A stretch of DNA of 64,000 nt from Halalkaliarchaeum sp. AArc-CO (GTDB lineage: Archaea; Halobacteriota; Halobacteria; Halobacteriales; Haloferacaceae): positions 1,798,001 through 1,862,000 of the forward strand of contig NZ_CP087723.1 of assembly GCF_024972735.1 (NCBI RefSeq). The letters are read 5' to 3'. How positions within the stretch are numbered: the stretch's first letter is position 1; every line of letters begins with the position of its first letter. The position numbers and the translations under genes were made by a program. Of the stretch, positions 35,351-44,488 are shown in pieces. The notes beneath the pieces are model-generated. The model worked only from the letters and a program-made list of their open reading frames with translations, did no database searches and was not told the DNA's origin.

Positions 35351-35358
35351 CTTTTTAA
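35351..35358 (+). promoter_or_regulatory. TATA-like box for the tethered ferredoxin
   Basis: ctttttaa lies 24-31 nt before the ATG at 35382. Confidence 0.6.
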
Positions 35359-35381
35359 CGACACCTTCCATAACGCAGTCC

Positions 35382-35972
35382 ATGGTTGACCCATTGGCGC
35401 TGGGACTCGCTACCACGATCGTCCTCGTGGTGGTCGTCTTGCACTTCGCGCGCGGGACCGAGTGGGAGTCGGCCGAAGACATCACCGATCAACTCCTCGA
35501 ACGTCGAGCCCGGACCGTTCCCGAGACCGATTTCCCCGAGCCGATGAACCGCTCGATCGGCGGCGGTGCCTCGGCGGCGGCCGCCGGCGCTGTCGCCGGC
35601 GGCGAGGGGGCGGCCGGCGAAGCCGAACTCGAGGGCGAGGCCGCCGAGGAAACGAGCCCGAGTGAGATCCCCGACGACGAGGTCGAGTACTTCGACGTCG
35701 AGTTCCTCAAGGAGGGCAAGACAGTCGAGGTCGCGAACAACGAAACGCTGCTCGAGGCCGGCGAGGACGAGGGATGGGACATGCCGTACGCCTGCAGACA
35801 GGGACAGTGCGTCTCGTGTGCCGGCCGGATCGCGGACGGCCCGTCCGAAGAGTACGTCGTCCACGACAACCAGCAGATGCTCGAGGCGGCCGAACTGGAG
35901 GAGGGGTACACGCTCACGTGCGTGGCGTACCCCAGAGAGGAGTTCTCCCTGGAGACGAACGAGGCGCCCTGA
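35382..35972 (+). CDS. Membrane-tethered plant-type 2Fe-2S ferredoxin
   Basis: A 196-residue electron carrier. Residues 4-23 form an N-terminal membrane anchor, then an Ala/Gly/Glu-rich linker of about 60 residues (SIGGGASAAAAGAVAGGEGA) leads to the ferredoxin domain. The cluster ligands follow plant-type spacing: C-x4-C-x2-C in PYACRQGQCVSC and the last Cys in YTLTCVAYP. Most haloarchaeal 2Fe-2S ferredoxins are soluble, so the anchor suggests that it passes electrons to or from a membrane partner. The partner is not evident; a P-type ATPase gene is convergent. Confidence 0.9.
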   Translation: MVDPLALGLATTIVLVVVVLHFARGTEWESAEDITDQLLERRARTVPETDFPEPMNRSIGGGASAAAAGAVAGGEGAAGEAELEGEAAEETSPSEIPDDEVEYFDVEFLKEGKTVEVANNETLLEAGEDEGWDMPYACRQGQCVSCAGRIADGPSEEYVVHDNQQMLEAAELEEGYTLTCVAYPREEFSLETNEAP

Positions 35973-36011
35973 TCGATCGTCGCGTCGACTTCTCGACAGA
36001 CGTCGTCGCCG

Positions 36012-38717
36012 TCAGTTGGCTCGATATCGTTTGTGTGCTTCGACGACGAGGATGACGACTGGCGCGATCACGAAGATGAGTAGCCACGTTTGCAGTCGGA
36101 TCGGTTCGACCCCGAGGAGGAACTGGGTCGGACCGAAGTACAGCGCGCCGACGTGGATCGCGAGTGCGAGGGCCGTCCCGACCAGCAAAAGCGGGTTCGA
36201 AAACGGACTCTTCTCGAGGATCGACCGGGTTTCCGAGCGACATTCACCGACGAACATCGCCATCGAAACCACCATGGTCGTGAGGGCGGCCGACTGGGCG
36301 TATCCGAGCGTCGCTCCCCCCGAGAGCACCCACCAGAACACGCCGACGGCGAGAACCGCGAGTACGACACCCACCAGGATCGTTCGTTCCAGAAGTGTCT
36401 GCGACAACAGTCCTGCGTTTGGATCGTACGGCGGCCGGGTGAACTGCTCTGGCTCTCCGGGTTCGAACGCGAGCGCGACGTCCTGGATCCCGTTGTTGAC
36501 CACGTTGAGCCACAGCGCCTGAGCGGGCAACAGCAGCAACGGGAACGCGCCGATCGGCTCCCTCGGGAGGAGGCCGCCGATCGCGAGCCCGAACGCCGCC
36601 AGGATCGCGAGCACCAGCCCGACGCCGGTCGCAAGCAGGAAACTCGTGGCCTTTCTGATGTTCGAAAACACAGTTCGTCCCTCCTCGACGGCGGCGTACA
36701 CCGTCGCGAAGTTGTCGTCGGTGAGCACCATCTCGCTGGCCTCTTTGGCGACGTCGGTGCCGCTTATCCCCATCGCCGCGCCGATGTGAGCCGCCTTCAG
36801 TGCGGGCGCATCGTTGACGCCGTCTCCGGTTACCGCGACCGTTTCCCCCTCGGCCTGCAACAGCGTGACGACCCGGAGTTTCTGAGTCGGACTGATCCGC
36901 GCCAGGACTGCCGTCTCGCGCAGCCGTTCGGTCAACTCGGCGTCGGAAAGCTCCGCGAGCTCCGTGCCGGTGAGCACCGTGTCGGCGTCGAGACCCACTT
37001 CCCGGGCGATCGCGCGGGCGGTGTCGGCGTGATCGCCGGTGACCATCAGGACGCGGATCCCCGCCCGGTTGCACGACTCGATCGCCTCCCGCACGCCCGG
37101 CCGCGGTGGGTCGACCATTCCAACGAGGCCGAGAAACGACACCCCATCAGGGTCGCTGTCGCCCGTGACGTCGCCGTCGGCCCGAGCCATCGCCAGCACC
37201 CGGAGTCCGTCGTTCGCGAGTTCGGTCGCCGCCGTGAGGATCTCCGATTCGTCGAGCCGCGCATCCGCCGTCTCACCGTCGACGTACCGGTCGTCACACA
37301 GCTCGAGGATCCGTTCGGGGGCCCCCTTGAAGTACGTCCGGACGCCGTCGTCGAACCGGTGTGCGGCCGCGGCGTAGCGCCGGTCCGACTCGAACGGGAG
37401 CTGACCGACTTGCGGGTGAGAATCCAACAGCTCGCGACGGTCGAGACCGACCCGCAGACCGGCCGAAAGCAGCGCCGTCTCCGTCGGGTCGCCGACGGGC
37501 GTTGTGCCGTCGTCCGTCTCCTCGATCCGGGCCTCGTTGGCGAGTGTGCCGGCCAGCACCGTCTCCGCGAGGAGTCGCTCGTGATCGATGTCGACCCCCG
37601 TCCCGTCGCGGCTGAACGCAGGTGCCTCGCCGCCACCCTGTGGGTGTTTTCCCGAGCCGGACTCCAACAGGTAACTTCCCTCCGGGGTCCACACGCGCCG
37701 GACGGTCATTCGGTTTTGGGTGATGGTTCCCGTCTTGTCCGAGACGATGACGCTACAGGAGCCGAGCGTCTCGACTGCAGGAAGCCGTCGGATGATCGCG
37801 TTTCGGCCGGCCATCCGCCGTGCGCTGACGGCGAGTGCGACCGTCATGACGACGGGCAACCCCTCCGGGATCGCCGACACGGCGATCGCGACCGCAAGCA
37901 GGAACACGGCGCCGACGGCAATCCCCTGTTGGAGGCCGATCAGGAACACAAGGAGCCCGGCGGCGAGGACGGCGACGGCGATCGCGTTCCCGAACCGGTG
38001 CATCCGCTGTTGCAGGGGGGTGACCGCCCGTTCTGTGCGGCGCATCTCGCCGGCGATCCGTCCGATCTGGGTGTCCAGTCCGGTGGCGACGACCACCCCC
38101 GTGGCCCGGCCGGAGACCACCGACGTCCCCATGTACGCCAGATTCGTTCTGTCGGCCACGGTGGCCTCCGACTCGACCGGTTCGGTTCCCCTCGAGACCG
38201 GAACGGACTCGCCGGTCAACACCGAGTTGTCGATCCGGAGGTCGGTCGCCTCGAGCAATCGCACGTCCGCAGGCACCAGATCGCCCGACTCGAGGGTGAC
38301 GATGTCGCCCGGGACCAGCTGTGCGCTGTCGATTTCCCGGAGGCGCCCGTCACGGAGCGTCGTTGCCTTCGGGGAGACGAGCTTCGAGAGCGCGGCCATG
38401 GCGTTCTCGGCCCGGTACTCCTGGGTGAATCCGATCGCGGCGTTTATTACGAGCACGGCTGCGATCACGACGGCGTCGGTGTAATGGTCGATCGCGACGG
38501 TAACGAGAAACGCGGCCACGAGCACGTAGATCAGGGGGCTTTTGAACTGGTGCAGGAAGATCCGCACGGGGCTCACGACGTCGGCAGTCTCGATCTCGTT
38601 GGGGCCGTGGGTCTCGAGTCGACGGTCGGCCGCCTCGCTTTCGAGCCCATCTCGATCAGTGTCCAGTTCCGCGAGCACCGCCTCGCGGTCGGCCGCGTGC
38701 CAGTCGACGTCCGCCAT
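36012..38717 (-). CDS. P2-type cation-transporting ATPase
   Basis: A 901-residue P-type ATPase related to Ca2+ pumps (PacL/PMR1-like). Visible features are the N-terminal cation-ATPase domain, VLTGESVPV, the transmembrane-4 ion motif AIPEGLPVV, the phosphorylated D327 in DKTGT, KGAPER near residue 470 and [11 protein letters not shown]. The transmembrane-6 stretch LWLNVVNNGIQDVALAFE carries Asn at the place where SERCA has its key Asp, so ion specificity (Ca2+, Mg2+, Na+ or H+) is uncertain. About ten membrane segments are expected. It stands alone between the ferredoxin and an unknown membrane protein. Confidence 0.9.
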   Translation of the reverse strand: MADVDWHAADREAVLAELDTDRDGLESEAADRRLETHGPNEIETADVVSPVRIFLHQFKSPLIYVLVAAFLVTVAIDHYTDAVVIAAVLVINAAIGFTQEYRAENAMAALSKLVSPKATTLRDGRLREIDSAQLVPGDIVTLESGDLVPADVRLLEATDLRIDNSVLTGESVPVSRGTEPVESEATVADRTNLAYMGTSVVSGRATGVVVATGLDTQIGRIAGEMRRTERAVTPLQQRMHRFGNAIAVAVLAAGLLVFLIGLQQGIAVGAVFLLAVAIAVSAIPEGLPVVMTVALAVSARRMAGRNAIIRRLPAVETLGSCSVIVSDKTGTITQNRMTVRRVWTPEGSYLLESGSGKHPQGGGEAPAFSRDGTGVDIDHERLLAETVLAGTLANEARIEETDDGTTPVGDPTETALLSAGLRVGLDRRELLDSHPQVGQLPFESDRRYAAAAHRFDDGVRTYFKGAPERILELCDDRYVDGETADARLDESEILTAATELANDGLRVLAMARADGDVTGDSDPDGVSFLGLVGMVDPPRPGVREAIESCNRAGIRVLMVTGDHADTARAIAREVGLDADTVLTGTELAELSDAELTERLRETAVLARISPTQKLRVVTLLQAEGETVAVTGDGVNDAPALKAAHIGAAMGISGTDVAKEASEMVLTDDNFATVYAAVEEGRTVFSNIRKATSFLLATGVGLVLAILAAFGLAIGGLLPREPIGAFPLLLLPAQALWLNVVNNGIQDVALAFEPGEPEQFTRPPYDPNAGLLSQTLLERTILVGVVLAVLAVGVFWWVLSGGATLGYAQSAALTTMVVSMAMFVGECRSETRSILEKSPFSNPLLLVGTALALAIHVGALYFGPTQFLLGVEPIRLQTWLLIFVIAPVVILVVEAHKRYRAN

Positions 38718-38808
38718 TACGATCGTCCGTGACGTCGACCGGAGTCATCAAAAAACGACCGCCGGGATGGATCATCACACGGGGATTGCTCTGACAGGTG
38801 CTCTGCCG

Positions 38809-39831
38809 TCACGTCGTGTCTCGCTTCCGTTGTCCGTGTCGTTTCCGGATCCGGACTGCGTCGATCGACCGGAGGAACGCGTGGACCGCAAGCACGGAAC
38901 CGAACGCGATCGTTCCGAGCTTGCCCCCGGAGCCCCCGAGATACGGCGTCGTGTACACGACTGCGAGTCCCACGAACGCGCCGGCGAGACCGATCCACCC
39001 GAGATGAGGGATACGTCGAGGATCTGTCATCCCCGCAAAGGAGGCCGAAAAGACCGCGGCAGCCAGCAGATCGCCTGAGGAACCGAACAGGAAGGGCAGC
39101 CCAGCTCCACCCACAACACCGACCAGGCCGGAGGCGAGCACCGGCGTCACCGGCAGCTCCCGATGGAGCCAGAACGTCACTGTGGCCGCGACGGTGGCGA
39201 ATCCGACACCGAGCACCAGCGTTTCGAGAGCCGGGAGCGGACCACTGAGAAACCTCCCCGAGGTGGCAGCAACGGTCGCCAGCACACCCACGAACGCGGT
39301 CGTCCCGAGCTTTCCCCCGATGCCGTGATACACCGGCTGGGCAGCCAGAAACACGGCACTTGCCACCGCTCCGGCGACCAGCGCGTGCCAGTACGTGGAA
39401 AAAAGGGCGGGTGAAGTCATTCCCACGAACGCTCCACAGTACACCGGGACCGCATAGCCAGGGAGCAGCACGGCGGCGACGACACCGACGACTGCGGCGG
39501 CGACGATCGGCGAGAGACCCGGCTCGACGGCGAGCCCGAGTGTGACGACAGTTCCACCGAGGATGGCAAGGACGCTCCGCTCGGCACGAGCCAGGCCGAC
39601 CGGAATCTGGTCGGCAACGGTTCCGAGGACGGTCCACTCGTATCGCGCGGCGGTGAGGATTCCCACCGTGGCAACGAACAGGAGCGCGCCGCCGATCGGT
39701 GAGCCGGCATCGACCACGGCGCCGGCGATGCCGAGTCCGAAAAGTACCGCTGCCACGATCGAAAGCACGCCTAGTCCGCAGATTCCGCCGAGCAAGGTCG
39801 CCTCGCGGAGCCGCCGTTCCGGATCGCTCAC
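38809..39831 (-). CDS. Polytopic membrane protein with internal duplication, unknown function
   Basis: About 340 residues from a GTG at 39831 (SDPERRLREATLL), nearly all hydrophobic, with 9-11 membrane segments. Two blocks of about 55 residues are clearly similar. One reads CGAFVGMTSP ... IGGKLGTTAFVGVLA; the other reads SASFAGMTDP ... SGGKLGTIAFGSVLA. The repeated F-x-GMT and GGKLGTxAF motifs suggest a pseudo-twofold transporter-like fold. The gene starts 61 nt from the divergent AMP phosphorylase start. No family is recognised. The start codon is the weakest point, since no ATG is available near the conserved region. Confidence 0.75.
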   Translation of the reverse strand: MSDPERRLREATLLGGICGLGVLSIVAAVLFGLGIAGAVVDAGSPIGGALLFVATVGILTAARYEWTVLGTVADQIPVGLARAERSVLAILGGTVVTLGLAVEPGLSPIVAAAVVGVVAAVLLPGYAVPVYCGAFVGMTSPALFSTYWHALVAGAVASAVFLAAQPVYHGIGGKLGTTAFVGVLATVAATSGRFLSGPLPALETLVLGVGFATVAATVTFWLHRELPVTPVLASGLVGVVGGAGLPFLFGSSGDLLAAAVFSASFAGMTDPRRIPHLGWIGLAGAFVGLAVVYTTPYLGGSGGKLGTIAFGSVLAVHAFLRSIDAVRIRKRHGQRKRDTT

Positions 39832-39892
39832 GCGTTCGGAAACGTCACGCACCGGGAAAAACTGTCTTGTCCCGTCCGGACGTGCGATCGAT

Positions 39893-41371
39893 ATGGAACT
39901 GGAGACCGTCCATATCGACCTCGACACGGAGACGCCGACGGTCGTGCTCCACGAGGAAGACGCCCTGGAACTGGGAATCCATCCGATGGATCGTGTCCAG
40001 CTCCGCCACGACGGTGGAACCGCCACCGGCGTCGTGAAGGTCACGACCGGGCTCGTCGCGATCGGGCAGATCGGCGTCACACATCCCCTCACCCATCTCC
40101 CGGAGCGTGTCGTCGTCCAGCCGGCGCCCCAGCCCCAGTCGTTGCGATACATCCGGCGCAAGCTCCAGGACGTCGAACTCGACCGCTCGGAGATCCGCAC
40201 GATCGTCCAGGACCTCTACCACGATCGGCTCACCGACGTCGAACTGTCGGCGTACATCGCCGGCGTGTACGCCAACGGCATGTCATTGGGAGAGACGATC
40301 CACATGACCGAGTCGATGGCTGGCGTTGGAGATCGGATCGAGTGGGGGGAGCCGGTGGTCGCGGACAAACACAGCATCGGCGGCGTCCCGGGCAACCGCA
40401 CGACCCCGATCGTCGTGGCGATCGTCGCCGCCGCAGGGGTGAAGATCCCGAAAACCTCTTCGCGGGGAATCACGTCGCCGGCGGGGACCGCCGACACGAT
40501 GGAGGTGTTCTGCGACGTCGAACTGAACGCAGACGAGATCCGGCGGGTCGTCGGAGAGACGAACGGCTGTCTCGTCTGGGGTGGGGCGATCGAGCTGTCG
40601 CCCGTCGACGACCGCATCATCCGGGTCGAAACCCCACTGTCGCTCGACCCCGAGGGACAGGTGATCGCGTCGGTGCTCTCGAAGAAACGGAGCGCGGGCT
40701 CGAGCCACGTGGTGATCGACATCCCGTACGGTGAAGCCGCGAAGGTCACGAGCCACACCGAGGCACGGAAACTGGCCAGGGACTTCAAACGCGTCGGCGA
40801 GCGGCTCGACATGCGGATCCGGTGTGCGATCACCAGGGGCGACGGCCCGATCGGACGGGGGATCGGTCCCGCACACGAAGCACGGGACGTCCTCGAAGTA
40901 CTCCAGGGGGCCGGCCCGCCGGATCTGCGATCGAAAGGCGTCCGGCTCGCCTCGATTCTTTTGGCCGAGTGTGACGTCGACGCCGACGCCGAAGAGATCC
41001 TCGAGTCGGGGCGAGCCCTCGAGACTTTTCGATCGATCGTCGGTGCCCAGGGCGGCGATCCGGACGTCTCGGTCGAGGACATCCGCGTCGGGAAACACAC
41101 GCGGACGCTCACCGCCGGCCGCGACGGCGTGGTCGCCCACGTCGACAACTCGGTGGTGAGCGAACTCGCCAGGCGTGCCGGTGCGCCGAAGGACAGGGCG
41201 GCGGGGCTGCAGATGCACACCGGCGTGGGAAAGGACATTGCCTCCGGCGACCCGATGGTGACGATTTACGCGGACTCGGAGCCGAAACTCGAGGACGCGA
41301 TCGCGCTCTCCGAACGGGCGGACGTGCTCAGAATACTACATCCCGAGGAAACGCTGATCGAACAGCTGTGA
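39893..41371 (+). CDS. deoA: AMP phosphorylase
   Basis: A 492-residue enzyme of the archaeal nucleoside 5'-monophosphate pathway. It splits AMP (also CMP, UMP) with phosphate to ribose-1,5-bisphosphate, which an isomerase and type III RuBisCO then feed into glycolysis. The N-terminal double-psi barrel of about 85 residues (ELETVHIDLDTETPTVVLHE) separates it from thymidine phosphorylase. The core has VVADKHSIGGVPGNRTTP, SSRGITSPAGTADTMEVF and a C-terminal barrel with LQMHTGVGKDIASGD. The partners of the pathway are not in the window. Confidence 0.94.
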   Translation: MELETVHIDLDTETPTVVLHEEDALELGIHPMDRVQLRHDGGTATGVVKVTTGLVAIGQIGVTHPLTHLPERVVVQPAPQPQSLRYIRRKLQDVELDRSEIRTIVQDLYHDRLTDVELSAYIAGVYANGMSLGETIHMTESMAGVGDRIEWGEPVVADKHSIGGVPGNRTTPIVVAIVAAAGVKIPKTSSRGITSPAGTADTMEVFCDVELNADEIRRVVGETNGCLVWGGAIELSPVDDRIIRVETPLSLDPEGQVIASVLSKKRSAGSSHVVIDIPYGEAAKVTSHTEARKLARDFKRVGERLDMRIRCAITRGDGPIGRGIGPAHEARDVLEVLQGAGPPDLRSKGVRLASILLAECDVDADAEEILESGRALETFRSIVGAQGGDPDVSVEDIRVGKHTRTLTAGRDGVVAHVDNSVVSELARRAGAPKDRAAGLQMHTGVGKDIASGDPMVTIYADSEPKLEDAIALSERADVLRILHPEETLIEQL

Positions 41372-41392
41372 GGCGCCGGGTGGGGATCTCAG

Positions 41393-41611
41393 CTATCGGC
41401 CGGGGGCGTCCCCGGCGCTGCCGGGGGTCAGACCGCTTACGACCTCGCCGAGACGGTCGGTCCCGCCGTCGACGAACGACTGGATGGCGCCGAGGACGTC
41501 CCCGACGAAGTCGGGAACCGGCGCGGGGAGGTCAGCGGGCGGTCCCTGGGCGAGCACCGACGCGGCGTCGGCCGTGAACTGTGCGATCGTGAGCGGATCT
41601 AGTTCGATCAT
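41393..41611 (-). CDS. Small acidic protein, unknown function (72 aa)
   Basis: A 72-residue frame (MIELDPLTIAQFTADAASVL) with a Pro/Asp/Val-rich middle (PAPVPDFVGDVLGAI) and a flexible C-terminus. Codon bias and acidic composition match real genes here. It looks like small haloarchaeal proteins I have seen with a PVPDFVGD segment. The ATG at 41611 starts the conserved part; an upstream in-frame ATG at 41641 adds ten residues. No promoter is obvious, so confidence is moderate. Confidence 0.5.
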   Translation of the reverse strand: MIELDPLTIAQFTADAASVLAQGPPADLPAPVPDFVGDVLGAIQSFVDGGTDRLGEVVSGLTPGSAGDAPGR

Positions 41612-41734
41612 TGCAACTGTCCGTCCGAGCCAGGGAAACAAAAGGGGTGAAGACGCCGAACCCGAATCGCCCCCAATTTCCCCGAATTAAGCCCCGTTAA
41701 CCGTCCGACTGCGGTGGATCGTGGGATACTCGGT

Positions 41735-42520
41735 TCAGATCGCCGCGAACCCGTCGAAGACGAGCCGAACGCCGATAACCGCGAGCAAACCGAGGACGAT
41801 CCCGCGCCGCCGCGCTTCGCTCACTCGGTCGCGAAACCCGGCACCGATCCGAACACCCGCAACGGCGGGAACGACAGCACCGATGGATCCGGCGACGAAC
41901 GCGAGATCCGGATACAGCCCGAGGGCCCCCGCGGCCGCGACCCTGACGCCGTTGAGGCCGAGAAACACCATCGCCACGACGCCCACGAACAGTCCATGGG
42001 AGAGGTCACAGCTGCGAACGTACGCCACCAGCTGGACGCCGACGTTGGTGGCGCCGAACAGCACGCCGGAGACTCCGCCGACGCCGGCCATCGCCGCCGG
42101 CGTCTCGACGAAACAGCCGTCCCGAACCCGACCCAATCCGGGGATGGTGATTCTCCGCTGTGCGGTCGCGACGAACCCGAGCGAGACGAGCCCCAGCCCC
42201 ACCCGCAACGGCGCTTCCGGGAGCCGTTCGAGCAGGATCAGTCCGGCGATCGTGCCCAGCAATGCCGCGCCCAACAGCGGCCCGAACCGTCGGCCGCACG
42301 TCCGGAGCTGTTTTCCGGAGAGCTCCCCCACCAGCGAGAGGTTCACCGCAAAGATCGGCAGGATCATGAACACGACGGCCGCCGCCGGATCGACCATCGT
42401 CGCCAGCGCCATCGTCCCGACGACTGCGAAGCCGAACCCGGCGACGCCGTTTACCGCACCGGCGACGGCGGCCACCGCTGCGACGGCGAGGAGGAGTTCG
42501 GGGGTGAACGCGATCGACAC
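41735..42520 (-). CDS. TauE/SafE (TSUP) family membrane transporter
   Basis: A 261-residue polytopic protein with about eight hydrophobic segments. The first repeat motif GAVNGVAGFGFAVVGTM and its counterpart GVGGVSGVLFGATNVGVQ are the paired glycine-rich motifs of the TSUP family, whose members move sulfite, sulfoacetate or other organosulfur anions. The substrate cannot be told. It is divergent from the DUF3179 lipoprotein gene, which is not known to be related. Confidence 0.88.
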   Translation of the reverse strand: MSIAFTPELLLAVAAVAAVAGAVNGVAGFGFAVVGTMALATMVDPAAAVVFMILPIFAVNLSLVGELSGKQLRTCGRRFGPLLGAALLGTIAGLILLERLPEAPLRVGLGLVSLGFVATAQRRITIPGLGRVRDGCFVETPAAMAGVGGVSGVLFGATNVGVQLVAYVRSCDLSHGLFVGVVAMVFLGLNGVRVAAAGALGLYPDLAFVAGSIGAVVPAVAGVRIGAGFRDRVSEARRRGIVLGLLAVIGVRLVFDGFAAI

Positions 42521-42661
42521 GCCGGCTGTACTCCGGAGACCTAGTTAAGTGGTCGCCGGATTGGCGCCTCGGCGGCACGAACGTCCTGGCAGGGAACGTT
42601 TCGTGTAACCGGATTGCACAACCGCGCCACCGTCATCGTCCGTAGCCCCGTGTATTGTACT

Positions 42662-43822
42662 ATGGTAACACGGTACAGGTCAAGACGCTCCATTCTCGCG
42701 GCCGTCGCCGGCACGAGTCTCCTCGCCGGCTGTACCAGTACTGCCCGGCCGGCGACCGGCGGGACGGGCCCGGGGAGTGACCGGGCAGAGGGCACTGGGA
42801 ACGACGTTCCTGCCGACTTCGAGCCCGTTTACGTCGGCGACGATCCACCCGGTGGGGAACCGTCGAAGGCACCCCCGTTCGGCGATCGCGTGCTCCCTTT
42901 GCCCCTCTCGCCGGCGGAGTTGCGCAGTCGCGCCACCGACGGCGGCCCGCCGAAGGACGGGATCCCATCGATCGACGACCCCGAGTTTCTCGAGGTGGGA
43001 GACGCCGAAACGCCCGATGACGACGCGATTGTACTCGGGATGGTCGGCGACGACGAGGCGAAGGCGTATCCGCGACGGGTACTCGTCCAGCACGAGATCG
43101 TCAACGACACACTCGACGGGGTCCCGGTCGCCGTGACGTACTGTCCGCTCACCGGCACCGCGCTCGGGTTCGAACGCGGCGACACCGAGTTCGGCGTCTC
43201 CGGGATGTTGATCAACAACAATCTGATCATGTACGACCGGGAACTGGAGCGCTGGTGGCCACAGATCCCGGCGGTTTCGATTCCCGGCCCCTGGCACGAC
43301 ACGCCGGGTGGTGCGACGCTTCGCGAGTTCGACGTCGTCCGGACGAGGTGGGGTGCCTGGCGGGATCGGCATCCGGACACGGTCGTGCTCTCGGAGGCGA
43401 CGGGCTTTGCCCGAAACTACGGCCGCGATCCGTACGGCGCGCGCGGCTACTACCAGAACGACAATACGATCTTCGGGAACCTCCACGAGAGCGATCGGTA
43501 TCACTCGAAGCGGTGGGTGTACGGCATCCGGGCCGAGGAGGGGGCGACAGCGTTCCTGGCGGATTCGGTCCGCGAATCCGGCGTCGTCCACGGCGCTGTT
43601 GGAGACGTTCCACACGTCGCCGTCTACGACCCCGGACTGGACACGGCGATCGTCTACCGGAATCCGGACGGGGAGACGTTCGAATTCGACGGCGGGGCAG
43701 TTCGGGACGAAAACCGGGACGAGTATCCCCCTAACGATCTCCCCCTCCAGCCGGCGCTCTCGTTCGACGCGTTCTGGTTCGGGTGGTTCGCGTACTATCC
43801 CCAAACCGCCGTCTACGAGTGA
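42662..43822 (+). CDS. DUF3179 lipoprotein
   Basis: A 386-residue exported lipoprotein. The signal (SRRSILAAVAGTSLLAGC) has two Arg and a lipobox with Cys near residue 21, typical of haloarchaeal Tat lipoproteins. The DUF3179 body is recognised by DDEAKAYPRRVLVQHEIVND, then AVTYCPLTGTALGFER. It includes a conserved Cys (TYCPLTG) and a later RDPYGARGYYQNDN. The domain is of unknown function and is outside the cell. A membrane protein gene starts 8 nt after the stop, so the pair forms an operon. Confidence 0.9.
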   Translation: MVTRYRSRRSILAAVAGTSLLAGCTSTARPATGGTGPGSDRAEGTGNDVPADFEPVYVGDDPPGGEPSKAPPFGDRVLPLPLSPAELRSRATDGGPPKDGIPSIDDPEFLEVGDAETPDDDAIVLGMVGDDEAKAYPRRVLVQHEIVNDTLDGVPVAVTYCPLTGTALGFERGDTEFGVSGMLINNNLIMYDRELERWWPQIPAVSIPGPWHDTPGGATLREFDVVRTRWGAWRDRHPDTVVLSEATGFARNYGRDPYGARGYYQNDNTIFGNLHESDRYHSKRWVYGIRAEEGATAFLADSVRESGVVHGAVGDVPHVAVYDPGLDTAIVYRNPDGETFEFDGGAVRDENRDEYPPNDLPLQPALSFDAFWFGWFAYYPQTAVYE

Positions 43823-43830
43823 TCGAACCG

Positions 43831-44406
43831 ATGAAGACCCTCCGACAGGCCGGCACTGCACTCCGGTTGACGTTTCGTAACCGGGGCGCCCGAGGCGTGA
43901 TCGGTGTCACGACCGTCGCGTATCTCCTCGGATACCTCTACGCGATCGAAACACTCCAGGCGGGCGACGGTCGGTTCGGGGTCGTCGTCGCGAGCGAGCC
44001 GACCGTTCAGCTGTTCCGCCGGACGTTCGGGACGTTCACCTACGAGCCGGTGGCGCTGTTCCGGCTCGGTGTCGTCACCTACCAGTTCTCGCTCAACACC
44101 GTCCTCGGACTGGCGCTGGCCTCGCTGGTGGGGCTCAACCTGGGAGTGTCGTATCTCGCCTGGCGCCAGCCCGCCGCCTGCGGGATCGGCTCCCGATCGG
44201 CGGGCGCGCTCGCCGGGATCCCGGCGCTTCTGTCTGGGTCGGCGTGCTGTGCTCCCGTCGTCGTCATCCTGTTGGGCGTCCAGTTGACCGGCGGACTCCT
44301 GCTCGCGTTCGAACTCCTGGTTCCGATCGCAGTCCTACTGCTCGTGGGTACATTGCTGTTGATCGCCCGGCAGATCGATCCCGAACGCGCGGGGGCGGTG
44401 CACTAG
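43831..44406 (+). CDS. Polytopic membrane protein with Cys-Cys motif, unknown function
   Basis: A 191-residue protein with about five membrane segments, encoded 8 nt after the DUF3179 lipoprotein gene. A conserved-looking segment combines a Cys near residue 117 (PAACGIGSR) with a Cys-Cys pair in a membrane-associated helix (LSGSACCAPVVVILLG). Such motifs occur in metal or thiol-handling membrane proteins (MerT-like, for example), but nothing else supports that role. The start (MKTLRQAGTALRL) is the first ATG after the upstream stop. RqcH follows 82 nt later and is probably separate. Confidence 0.75.
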   Translation: MKTLRQAGTALRLTFRNRGARGVIGVTTVAYLLGYLYAIETLQAGDGRFGVVVASEPTVQLFRRTFGTFTYEPVALFRLGVVTYQFSLNTVLGLALASLVGLNLGVSYLAWRQPAACGIGSRSAGALAGIPALLSGSACCAPVVVILLGVQLTGGLLLAFELLVPIAVLLLVGTLLLIARQIDPERAGAVH

Positions 44407-44488
44407 CCGACGCCGAGCGATGCACGAAGCAGATAAACGGTCGGGTCGAAGCCGACACGCCTTTTTCATCGACGTACGATCGAACGGT

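Noticed and set aside
36090-38732. An 880-codon plus-strand frame
   Set aside because: It is the mirror of the P2-type ATPase gene and has low-complexity Arg/Asp/His-rich content. The same reasoning removes 10838-12886 (+), 24268-25548 (-), 25751-27196 (+) and 27623-28969 (-).
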